Positions 1-9,642 of a stretch of 64,000 bases of DNA are shown here, piece after piece. The notes under the pieces were generated by a model. The model was not told the DNA's origin, did no database searches, and saw only the letters and a program-made list of their open reading frames with translations. Numbering within the stretch: position 1 is the stretch's first letter; the number at the start of each line of letters is the position of its first letter. Position numbers and translations under genes: made by a program. Origin of the DNA: Yersinia rohdei ATCC 43380 (GTDB lineage: Bacteria > Pseudomonadota > Gammaproteobacteria > Enterobacterales > Enterobacteriaceae); assembly GCF_000173775.1 (NCBI RefSeq), contig NZ_ACCD01000011.1, forward strand, positions 1-64,000. Reading direction: 5' to 3'.

Positions 1-22
1 TAACTTTATTAAGGATAATAAA

Positions 23-1021
23 GTGACAAACCCAAAGGACATCACTGTCGTAGTGCCAGTTTATAACTGTGTGGCATACCTCGCGGAACTACTTGATTCA
101 TTACGTAATCAATCTGGCCCATCATTAGAAATTATCGCGGTTAATGATGGGTCGACTGATAGCAGCCTTTCTCTGTTAGAAAACATGGCCCGCCTTGACC
201 CGCGAATAATCATTATTAATCAGCCTAATCAAGGGCTTTCTGTGGCCCGCAACACTGGAATAGCGCGCGCTACCGGAACCTGGATTGCATTTGCTGACGG
301 GGATGACTGGCTCGCTCCCGGTGCTTTATTCACTTGGTTTGAGCAGGCAAAACAGCAGCAACTCGACTTACTGATTGGCAATGGCTATATCTTCAATTTG
401 GATCCGCAGCAACCGACCCGCCGCCCACTGCTGCATAAGCAGCCTTGGGGTCAGGTACTCGGGGGGAATCAGTGGGTTATCCAGAGTGTCGAAAACAATG
501 AATGGCCGCATTATGCTTGGCTACAACTCATTCGCCGTGATTTGCTCCACACTCATCAACTGGCATTCATTCCAAAGATGTTGCATGAAGATATTCTGTG
601 GACAACTCATTTGGCATTAGTGGCCCAGCGTATCGGCTATTGTGCTAAACCCTTTTATGGTTACCGGAAGAATCCTGAGTCAATCACCCACTCCCACGCC
701 CCTCAAGCCTTACTCCACCGTGCTAACAGTTATATGCATATTATCAAAGGATTAGTTGATATAGCCGAGACCTTAGAACCGGCCTTACGCCATGCGCTAT
801 TTCGTCATGCTAATCAGGAAAGTCGCCATTTTTTGGGATTAATACGTAAACGGCTACCAGCCTCACCAGCCCGCAGTGCGCTGGCGGCCGAGTTCAGTCA
901 TTTGGGATTATGCTCTGCTCTGTTCCGTGGAACTAGCAATCTGCATGAGTTCTGGCGGGCACTACGTTGCACGCTAATTATTAGCGGTTATGCGCGGCAA
1001 AAGTATTTATTACCTAAATAG
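23..1021 (+). CDS. Family 2 glycosyltransferase
   Basis: 332-residue GT-A fold (GT2) glycosyltransferase that should transfer a sugar from a nucleotide-sugar donor to a surface glycan. The N-terminus has the usual ITVVVPVYN strand, an NDGSTD motif near residues 41-46 and a DGDD metal/donor motif near residues 92-95. I see no membrane anchor. The start is a GTG with AAGGA 8 bases upstream. The next gene is a heptosyltransferase-like GT9 enzyme 87 bp away on the same strand, so both probably act on lipopolysaccharide core or a related glycan; that is inference from context. Donor and acceptor cannot be told from the sequence. Upstream genes lie outside the window. Confidence 0.85.
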   Translation: MTNPKDITVVVPVYNCVAYLAELLDSLRNQSGPSLEIIAVNDGSTDSSLSLLENMARLDPRIIIINQPNQGLSVARNTGIARATGTWIAFADGDDWLAPGALFTWFEQAKQQQLDLLIGNGYIFNLDPQQPTRRPLLHKQPWGQVLGGNQWVIQSVENNEWPHYAWLQLIRRDLLHTHQLAFIPKMLHEDILWTTHLALVAQRIGYCAKPFYGYRKNPESITHSHAPQALLHRANSYMHIIKGLVDIAETLEPALRHALFRHANQESRHFLGLIRKRLPASPARSALAAEFSHLGLCSALFRGTSNLHEFWRALRCTLIISGYARQKYLLPK

Positions 1022-1108
1022 AAACTAAATTAACGCTTATTTTTGTTATTGCTCGGAAGATTTTAATGTTTAATAAGGCATCAAATTATTTCTGGGAAAA
1101 AAGCATCA

Positions 1109-2143
1109 ATGCAGCGGATTTTAGTCATTCGGATTGATTTCCTTGGCGATATGATATGCACCACTGCTTTATTACATGCATTGAAACAGCGTTGGCCTTC
1201 TGCTGAAATTCATGTTTTAGCCAATAAATATAATCAGGAAGCATTAGCACGTAACCCCGATATCAGCGCTGTTTACACTTACGTTTACAGTAAACAATGT
1301 GAACGAAACCAAAAATCTGGCCGAGTTAAGGCCATTTTTGACCGGTTGGCTCTGATTTGGCAATTACGGCGTTTGCGTTTTGATCTGCTGGTTATCCCCA
1401 ATGGCGGCGTGAGTAAAAATAGTATTCAGTTCGCCAAACAACTGAATGTGGTAGATAGCCGCTGGCATACCGATGCCACAGAGTTTGATGACCGCAATCC
1501 GGAGCATGTTGCCAACCGCCCAATACACCATGAGGCACTTTCTGGTTTCGCGCTGCTGCCCGAATTGGGCCCGGTGGATATCAATAAACTCAAGTTATTC
1601 CTCTACCCTGATCCACAATTGCAAGCCAAATGGCGGGTAAGATTCGGCGACAGAAACCGGCCGCGTGTCGGGCTGTTTGTCTCTAATAAATCTCCGCAAC
1701 GGCGTTGGAGTTGGGAAAAGTGGCAACAATTAGCACTGAATCTTAGCGATCAAGCCGATGTCGTGATTTTATATGACCCCTGCGCCCCCCCGAGCGAACA
1801 GCAGTTGGCCAGCATAAAAGGCCGCCATGTGTTAACGCCGTCAGTCGATGAGTTTGTTGCTGCGGTGAGCCAATTGGACGTGGTTATTTCCGCCGATAGC
1901 GCGCCGGTGCATATTAGCTCAGCATTACAAATACCCGTCGTCGCCTTGTTTGAGTCGCGACCAGAAAAATACCTACGCTGGTATCCACTAACCCGTCATG
2001 TTCTGTTGCACGCCGGGCCAGAGATCGAAGATATCAGTGCCGATGCCGTCGAAACTGCCGCCCGCGAGTTATTGAGCCAGATACCCTCAACTCTAACAGC
2101 AGAGACGCCAAGGCGAAGGTATACCTCGCCTATCGCAGTTTAA
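1109..2143 (+). CDS. Family 9 glycosyltransferase (heptosyltransferase-like)
   Basis: 344-residue GT-B enzyme of family GT9, the family of the LPS heptosyltransferases WaaC, WaaF and WaaQ. The N-terminus ILVIRIDFLGDM is the family's first strand and loop. Near residues 260-280 the conserved nucleotide-sugar motif is seen as SADSAPVHISSALQIPVVALF. It follows a GT2 gene on the same strand, so a two-gene glycan-modifying unit is likely. It resembles WaaQ-type heptosyltransferase III more in layout than WaaC or WaaF, but I cannot assign the acceptor. The downstream phzF-like gene is convergent, with only 6 bp between the stop codons. Confidence 0.85.
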   Translation: MQRILVIRIDFLGDMICTTALLHALKQRWPSAEIHVLANKYNQEALARNPDISAVYTYVYSKQCERNQKSGRVKAIFDRLALIWQLRRLRFDLLVIPNGGVSKNSIQFAKQLNVVDSRWHTDATEFDDRNPEHVANRPIHHEALSGFALLPELGPVDINKLKLFLYPDPQLQAKWRVRFGDRNRPRVGLFVSNKSPQRRWSWEKWQQLALNLSDQADVVILYDPCAPPSEQQLASIKGRHVLTPSVDEFVAAVSQLDVVISADSAPVHISSALQIPVVALFESRPEKYLRWYPLTRHVLLHAGPEIEDISADAVETAARELLSQIPSTLTAETPRRRYTSPIAV

Positions 2144-2149
2144 AAGGTG

Positions 2150-2938
2150 TTAAAGAGATGGCGAAATTTCACCTTTGAGGAAAATGCGGGCATCGCCGGA
2201 GATAATGGTGCGATCGCCCGCCAATGTGCAGAAAAGCTCGCCCCCGCGTGCAGATACCTGGTGAGCATGCAGTGATGCCCGGCCCAATCTCGCCACCCAA
2301 TACGGCATTAAAGTACAGTGGGCAGACCCTGTCACCGGATCTTCATTGCTGCCAAGGGTAAAGTAGCGCGAGACAAAATCCACCTGATCCCCCGGCGCAG
2401 TGACAATCACCCCACGGCCAGTAAAAGCAATCAGTGCCGCAATATCCGGCTGCAACTGGCGCACCTGTTGCTCATTCTCCAGCACCACCAGCAGCGATTT
2501 TGCCTGCCACAGTTGCCTAATTTCAGCACCCAGTAGGGTTACCAACTCGGCCGAAACCACGATTTGCTCGGGCGGCAATGACGGGAAATTCAGCGATAAT
2601 CGGCCAAAACTATCGGCGGTGCGCTTCACATGTAAATCACCGCTGGCGCTGCGAAAACAGATATCTTGCAAACCGGGATTCACGCGACTGAAAATCACGT
2701 GTGCCGCCGCTAAAGTACCGTGGCCACATAAATCGACTTCGCGTTCTGGTGTGAACCAACGGATCGCCAATTTATCCCCTTCATCCCAGACAAAGCTGGT
2801 TTCTGGCAAATTAATTTCAGCGGCAATACGTTGCATCTGCTCTGCCGACAGCGGTTTTTTCAACAAATACACCCCGGCCGGGTTACCGGAAAGCCCTACG
2901 CCGACAAAAGCATCAACGTGAAAATAGTTATAATCCAT
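2150..2938 (-). CDS. PhzF-family isomerase/epimerase-like protein
   Basis: 262 residues, the usual size for the PhzF/diaminopimelate-epimerase-fold family. The N-terminus YFHVDAF...GNPAGV is the family signature, and PETSFVW near residues 45-51 carries the family's catalytic glutamate. RWFTPEREVDLCGHGTLAA and DPVTGSAHC are the two conserved glycine-rich segments. Known members isomerise small metabolites, but the substrate here is unknown; there are no phenazine genes nearby. ATG at 2938 is preferred over an upstream TTG because GGAG lies 7 bases before it. The gene lies just downstream of a LysE-type exporter on the same strand (20 bp gap), so they may be co-transcribed. Confidence 0.85.
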   Translation of the reverse strand: MDYNYFHVDAFVGVGLSGNPAGVYLLKKPLSAEQMQRIAAEINLPETSFVWDEGDKLAIRWFTPEREVDLCGHGTLAAAHVIFSRVNPGLQDICFRSASGDLHVKRTADSFGRLSLNFPSLPPEQIVVSAELVTLLGAEIRQLWQAKSLLVVLENEQQVRQLQPDIAALIAFTGRGVIVTAPGDQVDFVSRYFTLGSNEDPVTGSAHCTLMPYWVARLGRASLHAHQVSARGGELFCTLAGDRTIISGDARIFLKGEISPSL

Positions 2939-2958
2939 CAATTAGCTCCGGTGATTCA

Positions 2959-3561
2959 TTAATGCCAGATCAACAATACACAGGCCGCCGTCAGCAACCC
3001 CATCGAGATATTAAAGGTAAACCAGGCACGGCGACTGCTTAGTAAGCGGCCAATCAAAGTCCCAAAACCCAGCCAAATAATACCGGCCACCAGATTCACC
3101 ATAAACATGCCAAAGCTTATCATGACGATGGAATGGTTATATTGAGCACCAGCCAGGCTAAAACTGGCTACCGACCCTAATCCCATCAGCCAGGCTTTTG
3201 GATTAAGAAACTGTAATAACCAGCCTTGATACAAACGCAGTGGTTTTGGCGGCACCAGATTGGTTTCTAATTTTTCATAGGCCGAAGTGGCAACTTTCCA
3301 TGCCAGCCACAGCAGATAAAGGCTTCCCAAAACTTTCAGTATGAAGTGAATGGAAGGGTAGACCAAAATCAAGCCGCCCACGCCAAATGCCACCATCAGC
3401 AGCATGCTTTGCATACCTAACATAATGCCAAGCATCAACCAGATAGAGCGCCTAAAGCCAAAATTGGCGCCAGCGGAGGTCAATAACATATTATTCGGGC
3501 CAGGGGTAATAGCAGCAACCCAAAGAAAACCCACCATTGAAAGAAATAAACTCAGTTCCAT
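2959..3561 (-). CDS. LysE/RhtB-family amino-acid exporter
   Basis: 200-residue, very hydrophobic protein with about six membrane segments. Near the N-terminus it has the LysE-family motif WVAAITPGPNN (residues about 12-22), and in the middle QGWLLQFLNPKAWL, both typical of RhtB-type homoserine/threonine/lysine effluxers of the inner membrane. The open frame extends further upstream, but ATG at 3561 has GGAGG at good distance and gives a normal-length protein; the longer N-terminus has no family similarity. It diverges from yheT with an 83 bp gap. The substrate is not predictable. The downstream partner is the PhzF-like gene. Confidence 0.85.
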   Translation of the reverse strand: MELSLFLSMVGFLWVAAITPGPNNMLLTSAGANFGFRRSIWLMLGIMLGMQSMLLMVAFGVGGLILVYPSIHFILKVLGSLYLLWLAWKVATSAYEKLETNLVPPKPLRLYQGWLLQFLNPKAWLMGLGSVASFSLAGAQYNHSIVMISFGMFMVNLVAGIIWLGFGTLIGRLLSSRRAWFTFNISMGLLTAACVLLIWH

Positions 3562-3644
3562 GAGACGGGTGCCTCCCACCCAAAATGATGCGCAATATAC
3601 CCATGAAGCTAACAGTGTGCTATTGATCACACAAGAGCAACAAC

Positions 3645-4640
3645 ATGATTTCCATTCATCATATGCATGAAACATTCCGTCCACTGGCCGGTGCCAGTAA
3701 CCCACACTTACAGACGCTGCTGCCACGGCTGGTCAGGCGGCGGGTACAATTGCAGCCTTTTTGGCAACGGCTAGAATTGCCCGATGGCGATTTCATTGAT
3801 CTCGCCTGGAGTGAAAATCCTGAGCTGGCGCGCGATAAGCCCAGGTTAGTGTTATTCCACGGTCTGGAAGGAAACTTTTACAGCCCCTATGCCCACGGTT
3901 TGTTACACGCCGCTCAAGCTAAAGGGTGGCTGGGTGTGGTGATGCATTTTCGCGGATGCAGTGGCGAGCCAAATCGCAAGTCGCGCATTTATCACTCTGG
4001 TGAAACTGAAGATGCCCGCTTTTTTCTGCGCTGGTTACCCGAAAACTATGGCCAAGTGCCCACCGCCGCCGTCGGTATCTCTTTGGGTGGCAATATGCTG
4101 GCGATGTATTTAGCTGAACAAGGGCAAAACAGCCGGTTACAAGCCGCTGTCGTGGTTTCTGCGCCCTTAATGCTGGAACCTTGCGCGGATCGTATGGAAC
4201 AAGGTTTTTCCCGCGTTTATCAGCGCTATTTACTGAACCAGCTCAAGTTAAATGCCACCCGGAAACTGTTGCATTACCCCGACAGCCTGCCTTTGAGTCT
4301 GGCTCAATTGAAAGGACTGCGGCGAATCAGAGATTTTGATGATGTCATTACAGCTAAAATACATGGCTTTAATGATGCAGTGGATTACTATCGTCGCTGT
4401 AGCGCCCTGCCGCTATTGCCGCAGATTACAACTCCGTTGCTTATCATTCATGCCAAAGATGATCCTTTCATGACTGCCGAGGTTATTCCGGATCTCCGCG
4501 CCTTGCCGGGCAATATTGCTTATCAGCTCACTGAGCATGGCGGCCATGTGGGTTTTGTCGGCGGCAGTTTAAAGCAACCAAAAATGTGGCTGGAACAACG
4601 AATTCCAACCTGGCTTTCCCCTTATCTGGAGCAGCAGTAA
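3645..4640 (+). CDS. yheT: Alpha/beta-fold hydrolase YheT
   Basis: 331-residue alpha/beta hydrolase of the YheT/ABHD1-3 group. It has FHGLEG (oxyanion region, about residues 67-72), the nucleophile elbow GISLGG near residues 143-148, an acid in HAKDDPF near 270 and HGGHVGF near 300 for the catalytic His. It is very similar to E. coli YheT, whose physiological substrate is not established. The stop overlaps the yheU start by one base, as in E. coli. ATG at 3645 was kept; an in-frame ATG at 3663 is equally possible because neither has a strong ribosome-binding site. Confidence 0.9.
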   Translation: MISIHHMHETFRPLAGASNPHLQTLLPRLVRRRVQLQPFWQRLELPDGDFIDLAWSENPELARDKPRLVLFHGLEGNFYSPYAHGLLHAAQAKGWLGVVMHFRGCSGEPNRKSRIYHSGETEDARFFLRWLPENYGQVPTAAVGISLGGNMLAMYLAEQGQNSRLQAAVVVSAPLMLEPCADRMEQGFSRVYQRYLLNQLKLNATRKLLHYPDSLPLSLAQLKGLRRIRDFDDVITAKIHGFNDAVDYYRRCSALPLLPQITTPLLIIHAKDDPFMTAEVIPDLRALPGNIAYQLTEHGGHVGFVGGSLKQPKMWLEQRIPTWLSPYLEQQ

Positions 4641-4876
4641 TGATTATCCCCTGGCAACAAATCGACAGTGAAACACTGGATAATTTGCTTGAGACTTTTG
4701 TACTACGTGAAGGCACTGATTATGGTGAACATGAGCGCTCGCTGGCGCAAAAAGTCGAGGATGTCCGCCGTCAATTGGTGACGGGTGAGGCGGTGCTGGT
4801 GTGGTCTGAGTTACATGAAACTATCAATATTATGCCCCGTGGTGCCTTGCGCGCGGGTGCTGAAGAGTCGCTATAA
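4640..4876 (+). CDS. yheU: Small conserved protein YheU (UPF0270)
   Basis: 78-residue soluble protein beginning MIIPWQQID and containing [13 protein letters not shown], the hallmark of the UPF0270/YheU family. Its function is unknown. The start ATG shares its A with the yheT stop (TAATG), which points to translational coupling. A longer reading frame exists upstream inside yheT but lacks family similarity. In E. coli the same pair precedes prkB, as here. Confidence 0.9.
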   Translation: MIIPWQQIDSETLDNLLETFVLREGTDYGEHERSLAQKVEDVRRQLVTGEAVLVWSELHETINIMPRGALRAGAEESL

Positions 4877-4984
4877 CTCTCGTCTTATCACCGCAGGTTT
4901 TGTGTAAAATCAGAGTGACAAGCGGGACTCTTTGCCCTAAAAATAACCATCGGCGAAAAAACAGGCCATTACCGGCTGTTTATC

Positions 4985-5118
4985 GTGGCTCTCTACCCAA
5001 TAGATTTCAAGTTGCAGTAGGCAGCAACCTAATCAACCTAACATACTGATATAAATAAAATAGTTAGGTTAGCCATGCAGCCAATACCCCAGCATCTTGA
5101 AAGATGACGGGCATAACC
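4985..5118. repeat. ERIC-like repeat, diverged centre
   Basis: The ends resemble ERIC termini: an ATAGATTTCAAGTTGCAG segment near 5000-5020 and CATCTTGAAAGATGACGG near 5093-5110, which are imperfect inverted repeats. The centre is not the ERIC consensus; it carries its own inverted repeat, AACCTAA at about 5026 and TTAGGTT at 5064. It sits directly upstream of prkB. It could be a diverged ERIC or another Yersinia palindromic repeat. Confidence 0.45.
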
Positions 5119-5137
5119 CCGCGGAGTTACAGCTACT

Positions 5138-6007
5138 ATGTCAATTAAACATCCGGTTATTGCCGTGACCGGCTCCAGTGGTGCCGGGACGACCACCACC
5201 AGTCTGGCGTTTCGCAAAATTTTTCAGCAATTAAATATTCGTGCCGCGCAAATTGAAGGTGACAGTTTTCATCGCTATACCCGCCCAGAAATGGATGCAG
5301 CCATTCGTAAGGCCCGGGATCAAGGGCGGCATATTAGCTATTTTGGCCCTGAAGCCAATGACTTTGGTCAGTTAGAGGACAGCGTGTCGCAATACGGCGC
5401 GCACGGCACTGGCAGTTCCCGTAAATATTTGCATACCTATGATGAGGCGGTGCCTTATAACCTTATTCCGGGCACCTTCACGCCGTGGGAGGCGCTGCCA
5501 GAACCTACCGACGTCCTGTTTTATGAAGGATTGCACGGCGGGGTCGTGACTGAACATCATGATGTGGCAAAACATGTGGATTTACTGGTCGGCGTGGTGC
5601 CAATCGTCAATCTGGAGTGGATTCAGAAATTAGTGCGGGATACCGGCGAGCGCGGTCATTCTCGTGAAGCTGTGATGGACTCCGTGGTGCGCTCCATGGA
5701 TGATTACATTAATTACATTACCCCCCAGTTCTCCCGCACCCATATAAATTTCCAGCGCGTGCCAACTGTCGATACCTCCAACCCCTTCGCTGCCAAAGCT
5801 ATTCCATCTTTGGATGAAAGTTTTGTTGTCATTCACTTCAGGGGCTTAGATCAGATTGATTTCCCTTACTTACTGGCAATGTTGCAAGGGTCATTTATAT
5901 CGAATATCAATACGTTGGTGGTGCCGGGTGGGAAAATGGGGCTGGCAATGGAGTTGATTATGGCCCCATTAGTGCAACAGTTACTGGAAGGCAAAAAGAT
6001 TGGTTAA
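5138..6007 (+). CDS. prkB: Phosphoribulokinase-family protein PrkB
   Basis: 289 residues, closely matching E. coli PrkB. The P-loop GSSGAGTTTT (residues about 12-21) is the proteobacterial PRK type, which lacks the Walker A lysine. GDSFHRYTRPEMD follows at about residues 40-53. In autotrophs this family phosphorylates ribulose 5-phosphate for the Calvin cycle; there is no RuBisCO gene in this window, and the role in enterobacteria is unknown. It stands alone between yheU and the convergent yhfA. An ERIC-like repeat fills the upstream gap, so its promoter lies within or near that repeat. Confidence 0.9.
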   Translation: MSIKHPVIAVTGSSGAGTTTTSLAFRKIFQQLNIRAAQIEGDSFHRYTRPEMDAAIRKARDQGRHISYFGPEANDFGQLEDSVSQYGAHGTGSSRKYLHTYDEAVPYNLIPGTFTPWEALPEPTDVLFYEGLHGGVVTEHHDVAKHVDLLVGVVPIVNLEWIQKLVRDTGERGHSREAVMDSVVRSMDDYINYITPQFSRTHINFQRVPTVDTSNPFAAKAIPSLDESFVVIHFRGLDQIDFPYLLAMLQGSFISNINTLVVPGGKMGLAMELIMAPLVQQLLEGKKIG

Positions 6008-6073
6008 CTTAAGCTGACCCCAGCTACAGGTAGGCAACAGCGCCTCCTGTAGCTTCAAACATCATGCGGTTAA

Positions 6074-6481
6074 CTACACAATGTCTTTGATTTCAAAACT
6101 GTGGGTGATGGTCGCCGCCTTACCCAACATCAAAGACACCGAGCAATATTTCTCTGCTGACAACTCAACCGCCCGCTCAACCGTTTTATCGGTTAGCCCT
6201 TTGCCGCTGACAATAAAGTGCAGGTTGATTTGCGTAAACAAACGCGGGGCTTCTTCCCGGCGCTGAGAGGTCAATGTCACTTCGCAATCGCGCACATCAT
6301 TGCGCCCTTTTTGCAAAATAGAAACGACATCAATGGCACTACAGCCACCGGCCGACATTAACAACATTTCCATTGGGCTAGGCGCTTTATCTCCAGAGTT
6401 CCCATCCATCAAAATCTGGTGACCTGATGCCGATTCACCCAAAAATGTTAGCCCCTCAACCCACTTTACACGTGCCTGCAT
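6074..6481 (-). CDS. yhfA: OsmC/Ohr-family protein YhfA
   Basis: 135-residue OsmC-fold protein, almost the same length and sequence as E. coli YhfA. GGCSAIDVVSILQKGR (about residues 46-61) holds one family cysteine and AEKYCSVSLML (about 109-119) the second; in OsmC/Ohr enzymes these two cysteines reduce peroxides. Whether YhfA does so is not established. The start has GGGAGAG upstream. It diverges from crp across a 334 bp gap and converges with prkB. Confidence 0.9.
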   Translation of the reverse strand: MQARVKWVEGLTFLGESASGHQILMDGNSGDKAPSPMEMLLMSAGGCSAIDVVSILQKGRNDVRDCEVTLTSQRREEAPRLFTQINLHFIVSGKGLTDKTVERAVELSAEKYCSVSLMLGKAATITHSFEIKDIV

Positions 6482-6815
6482 AACTCACTCTCCCGGTTAA
6501 ATTTATCACTCCAGACTACCCTTTCATTTACAAACTCGCAATGTAACCAGATGTTCATCATGCTGAAGCGATACAACACAAGACACTGGCCTCATCCTGT
6601 GCTACAAACAGAACCGAAAGTATTGCTTCTGGAATTAAATAGGGTAGCTTCTCAATACTCAGTGAAGGGTTTCTATCCGGTACGTATCTTGGTTATACCT
6701 TTCGGCAGTTGAGCAAATTAATATGCTAAGAGAAAGTGTATTTTATAAGCACGCCGCGCAGGGAACTCTGAGCCCTGTTAAGTTAGGCAGCGATAACAAC
6801 AGAGGATAACAGCGA
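6482..6815. promoter_or_regulatory. yhfA-crp divergent control region
   Basis: 334 bp without a credible coding frame, between the divergent starts of yhfA and crp. It must hold both promoters. A clear crp ribosome-binding site, AGAGGATAA, ends about 6 bases before the ATG at 6816. In E. coli this region holds Crp autoregulatory sites, but I found no good TGTGA-N6-TCACA match here, so the autoregulation is not shown by the sequence. Confidence 0.5.
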
Positions 6816-7448
6816 ATGGTTCTCGGCAAGCCACAAACAGACCCGACTCTTGAATGGTTCCTGTCTCATTGCCATATCCACAAATATCCATCAAAAAGTA
6901 CGCTTATTCACCAAGGTGAAAAGGCCGAAACGCTTTACTACATCGTGAAAGGCTCCGTTGCGGTGCTTATCAAAGATGAAGAAGGTAAAGAGATGATTCT
7001 TTCCTATTTAAACCAGGGAGATTTCATCGGTGAGCTTGGATTATTTGAAGAAGGCCAAGAACGCAGTGCTTGGGTAAGAGCAAAAACTGCCTGTGAAGTG
7101 GCTGAAATTTCTTACAAAAAATTCCGTCAGTTGATCCAGGTAAATCCAGATATCTTGATGCGCCTGTCTTCACAAATGGCGAATCGCTTACAAATCACAT
7201 CAGAGAAAGTGGGTAACCTCGCCTTCCTTGACGTGACTGGGCGCATTGCACAAACACTGCTTAATCTGGCAAAACAACCTGATGCCATGACCCACCCAGA
7301 TGGGATGCAGATTAAAATTACCCGCCAGGAAATTGGTCAAATAGTTGGCTGTTCCCGCGAAACTGTGGGGCGGATACTAAAAATGCTGGAAGATCAAAAT
7401 CTGATCTCCGCACACGGTAAGACGATTGTCGTTTACGGCACCCGTTAA
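6816..7448 (+). CDS. crp: cAMP receptor protein Crp
   Basis: 210 residues, the exact length of E. coli CRP and nearly identical to it, with a few changes such as [11 protein letters not shown] near residues 118-128. The cAMP pocket includes [20 protein letters not shown] (about 70-89), and the recognition helix is the invariant [12 protein letters not shown] (about 180-191), so it should bind the standard TGTGA-N6-TCACA site. It is the global activator for catabolic genes; a candidate target, malT, is at the other end of this window. A strong intrinsic terminator follows directly. Confidence 0.98.
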   Translation: MVLGKPQTDPTLEWFLSHCHIHKYPSKSTLIHQGEKAETLYYIVKGSVAVLIKDEEGKEMILSYLNQGDFIGELGLFEEGQERSAWVRAKTACEVAEISYKKFRQLIQVNPDILMRLSSQMANRLQITSEKVGNLAFLDVTGRIAQTLLNLAKQPDAMTHPDGMQIKITRQEIGQIVGCSRETVGRILKMLEDQNLISAHGKTIVVYGTR

Positions 7449-7458
7449 TCCCACATCA

Positions 7459-7492
7459 ACCGGTGCTGATAATCTCAGCACCGGTTTTCTTT
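7459..7492 (+). terminator. crp intrinsic terminator
   Basis: Perfect 11-bp stem (ACCGGTGCTGA and its complement) with a 5-base loop, followed by TTTTCTTT, 11 bases after the crp stop codon. Confidence 0.9.
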
Positions 7493-7524
7493 ATCTACGC
7501 AATTAATAAATTTCTGGGGCCGAC

Positions 7525-9642
7525 ATGAAATGGCAACGGTTGATTTATCATCCTGAAGTTAATTATGCCCTGCGGCAAACCCTTGTTCTCTGTATACCTG
7601 CGGCATTGGGCTTTGCTTTTGGCGATTTGCGGCTGGGGTTGATGTTTTCCCTGATACCCGCCTGTTGTAATATCGCGTCGCTAGATACCCCGCACCAACA
7701 TTTTTTCCGGCGTCTGATTATTGGCGGCGCACTCTTTACACTGAGCAGCTTCTTAACCCAACAGTTGTTACTGTGGGAGATTCCATTACCTTGGATAATG
7801 CTGGGGCTGGCGCTGACACTCGGTGTCACCGGATCTATCAGCCAGCTCAATGGCCGCATGTTACCCGCCGCCATGATCGCGGCTATTTTTAGCCTCAGCA
7901 TGGTAGGCCGAGCCCCTATTTGGCAAGCACCCTTGATGTGTGCGGTCGGCACCCTCTGGTACGGCGTATTTACCTGGCTATGGTTCCGGCTATGTAAAGA
8001 CCAACCGATCCGCGAGCCTTTGAGCCAGCTTTATCATTTACTGGCAAATTATTGCGATACTGAATTCCGTTTATTTATTCACAATCCTGAGCCAGAAAAA
8101 TCATTGCCGCAGATGCTCGACCGTCAGCAAGGGATAATGGATAAAATTAACCAACTTTATCAACAATTTAACCTTCTCCCTAACACGCCAAAAAAAGAGC
8201 AAAAACGGCTATTGAGCTTGTTTCAGATGGCGCTCGATTTACAAGAGCACATCACGGCGGCGCTGAATCAGCCAGATAAAATGCAAGAGTTAATTGAGCA
8301 AAGCCCAATAGAGGATGTTCTTGACCGCAATATGCAGGCTATCTCAGCTCAAATGCGCACTATTGCTGATGATATTCTCTATCACCACCATGCGATGGAA
8401 CATTTCAGCACCAGTGATGCTCTGATAGAACTGAAAAATATCGCCCAGCAGCACCCTAATAACTCGGTGGCGCAATTCTGTTATTACCATATCAGCAATA
8501 TTAGCCAGCTCCTCAGTGAACGGCGTCCGCAATATGACCGCGACTTGATGTCCAGCCAACTATATCAGCCTTTCTGGCCAGCGCTTGTCAGCTATTTATC
8601 TTTTAAATCCATTGCATTGCGGGATTCAGCTCGGATAGGGGTAACTCTGGCAGCAGGCAGTTATATCGGCAGTTTGATCCACTTGCCAAAACCTTATTGG
8701 ATCTTACTCACCGTGATGTTAGTGACGCAAAACGGCTATAACGCCACCAAAATTCGCATCCATCACCGCGCCCTTGGCACCCTCATTGGGCTGATATTGG
8801 CAGCTGGCTTATTACATTTGCAGATGTCTGAAGGGATTACATTGAGCATCATGTTGCTCATCACCCTGCTTTCTTATCTGGTGCAACGCAAAAACTATGG
8901 GTTAGCGGTCATCGGCAGAACCATCACTGCGGTTTATATCTTGCAATTATTGACCGGAGAAGGCGCTGACTTCTTAGTCCCGCGGCTGCTTGATACCTTG
9001 ATAGGCTGTGCTTTGGCTTTTGCCAGCACCTTATGGCTGTGGCCTCAGTGGCAAAGCGGTTTACTGCGTAAAAATGCGCATCAGGCGCTGGAGAATGACC
9101 AGAAAATCCTAAGGCTCCTGCTGACACCTCACCCAGATATTACCCAGTTGGAATATGAGCGCATTCATGTGAATAAGGCCAGCAATGCTGTTCTGAACTC
9201 ACTGAATCAAGCCATGCAAGAGCCGGGATTTAACTCGAAATACTTGGCTGATATGCGGCTATGGGCAACCCACAGCGAGCTTATTGTCGGGCATATCAAC
9301 GAGATGACCATCCTGACGCGCGAACATCCGTTAACAGAATCGCCCCCGACGTCCAAAGATAATCATCCTCACCTGAGCATTACAATCGCGCAGAAATATT
9401 TACAGCTATGTGAGATGGCGATTCAGCAATGCCAACAACGGCTGGAATCAGATAACAGTGAGGGAAATAACGATTTTGTGCAAATGCCGGACATCTCTGC
9501 TGACACACAACTATCTGAAATAGAAAGAAATACACGGCGTATTTTATCGCATCTCAATGTGATGCATACCGTGTCATCCTTGGCCTGGCAGCAGCAACCA
9601 CACCACGGTATTTGGCGGCGGAAGTTGCGGGCTAAGGCCTAA
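7525..9642 (+). CDS. yhfK: FUSC-family inner-membrane protein YhfK
   Basis: 705-residue membrane protein of the FusC/YccS/YhfK type. Two blocks of about five or six transmembrane segments (about residues 15-160 and 365-500) each precede a large cytoplasmic domain. It has the family stretch PKPYWILLTVMLVTQNGYNAT at the start of the second block. E. coli YhfK has the same position next to crp and similar length (696). The family is related to aromatic-acid efflux subunits such as AaeB, but the substrate of YhfK is not known. It ends at a shared terminator with argD. Confidence 0.92.
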   Translation: MKWQRLIYHPEVNYALRQTLVLCIPAALGFAFGDLRLGLMFSLIPACCNIASLDTPHQHFFRRLIIGGALFTLSSFLTQQLLLWEIPLPWIMLGLALTLGVTGSISQLNGRMLPAAMIAAIFSLSMVGRAPIWQAPLMCAVGTLWYGVFTWLWFRLCKDQPIREPLSQLYHLLANYCDTEFRLFIHNPEPEKSLPQMLDRQQGIMDKINQLYQQFNLLPNTPKKEQKRLLSLFQMALDLQEHITAALNQPDKMQELIEQSPIEDVLDRNMQAISAQMRTIADDILYHHHAMEHFSTSDALIELKNIAQQHPNNSVAQFCYYHISNISQLLSERRPQYDRDLMSSQLYQPFWPALVSYLSFKSIALRDSARIGVTLAAGSYIGSLIHLPKPYWILLTVMLVTQNGYNATKIRIHHRALGTLIGLILAAGLLHLQMSEGITLSIMLLITLLSYLVQRKNYGLAVIGRTITAVYILQLLTGEGADFLVPRLLDTLIGCALAFASTLWLWPQWQSGLLRKNAHQALENDQKILRLLLTPHPDITQLEYERIHVNKASNAVLNSLNQAMQEPGFNSKYLADMRLWATHSELIVGHINEMTILTREHPLTESPPTSKDNHPHLSITIAQKYLQLCEMAIQQCQQRLESDNSEGNNDFVQMPDISADTQLSEIERNTRRILSHLNVMHTVSSLAWQQQPHHGIWRRKLRAKA

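Noticed and set aside
5138-5200. Missing Walker A lysine in PrkB taken as a sign of a dead enzyme.
   Set aside because: The lysine-free GSSGAGT loop is normal in proteobacterial phosphoribulokinases, including E. coli PrkB.
6482-6815. Possible Crp autoregulatory sites upstream of crp.
   Set aside because: No sequence here matches TGTGA-N6-TCACA well enough to report.
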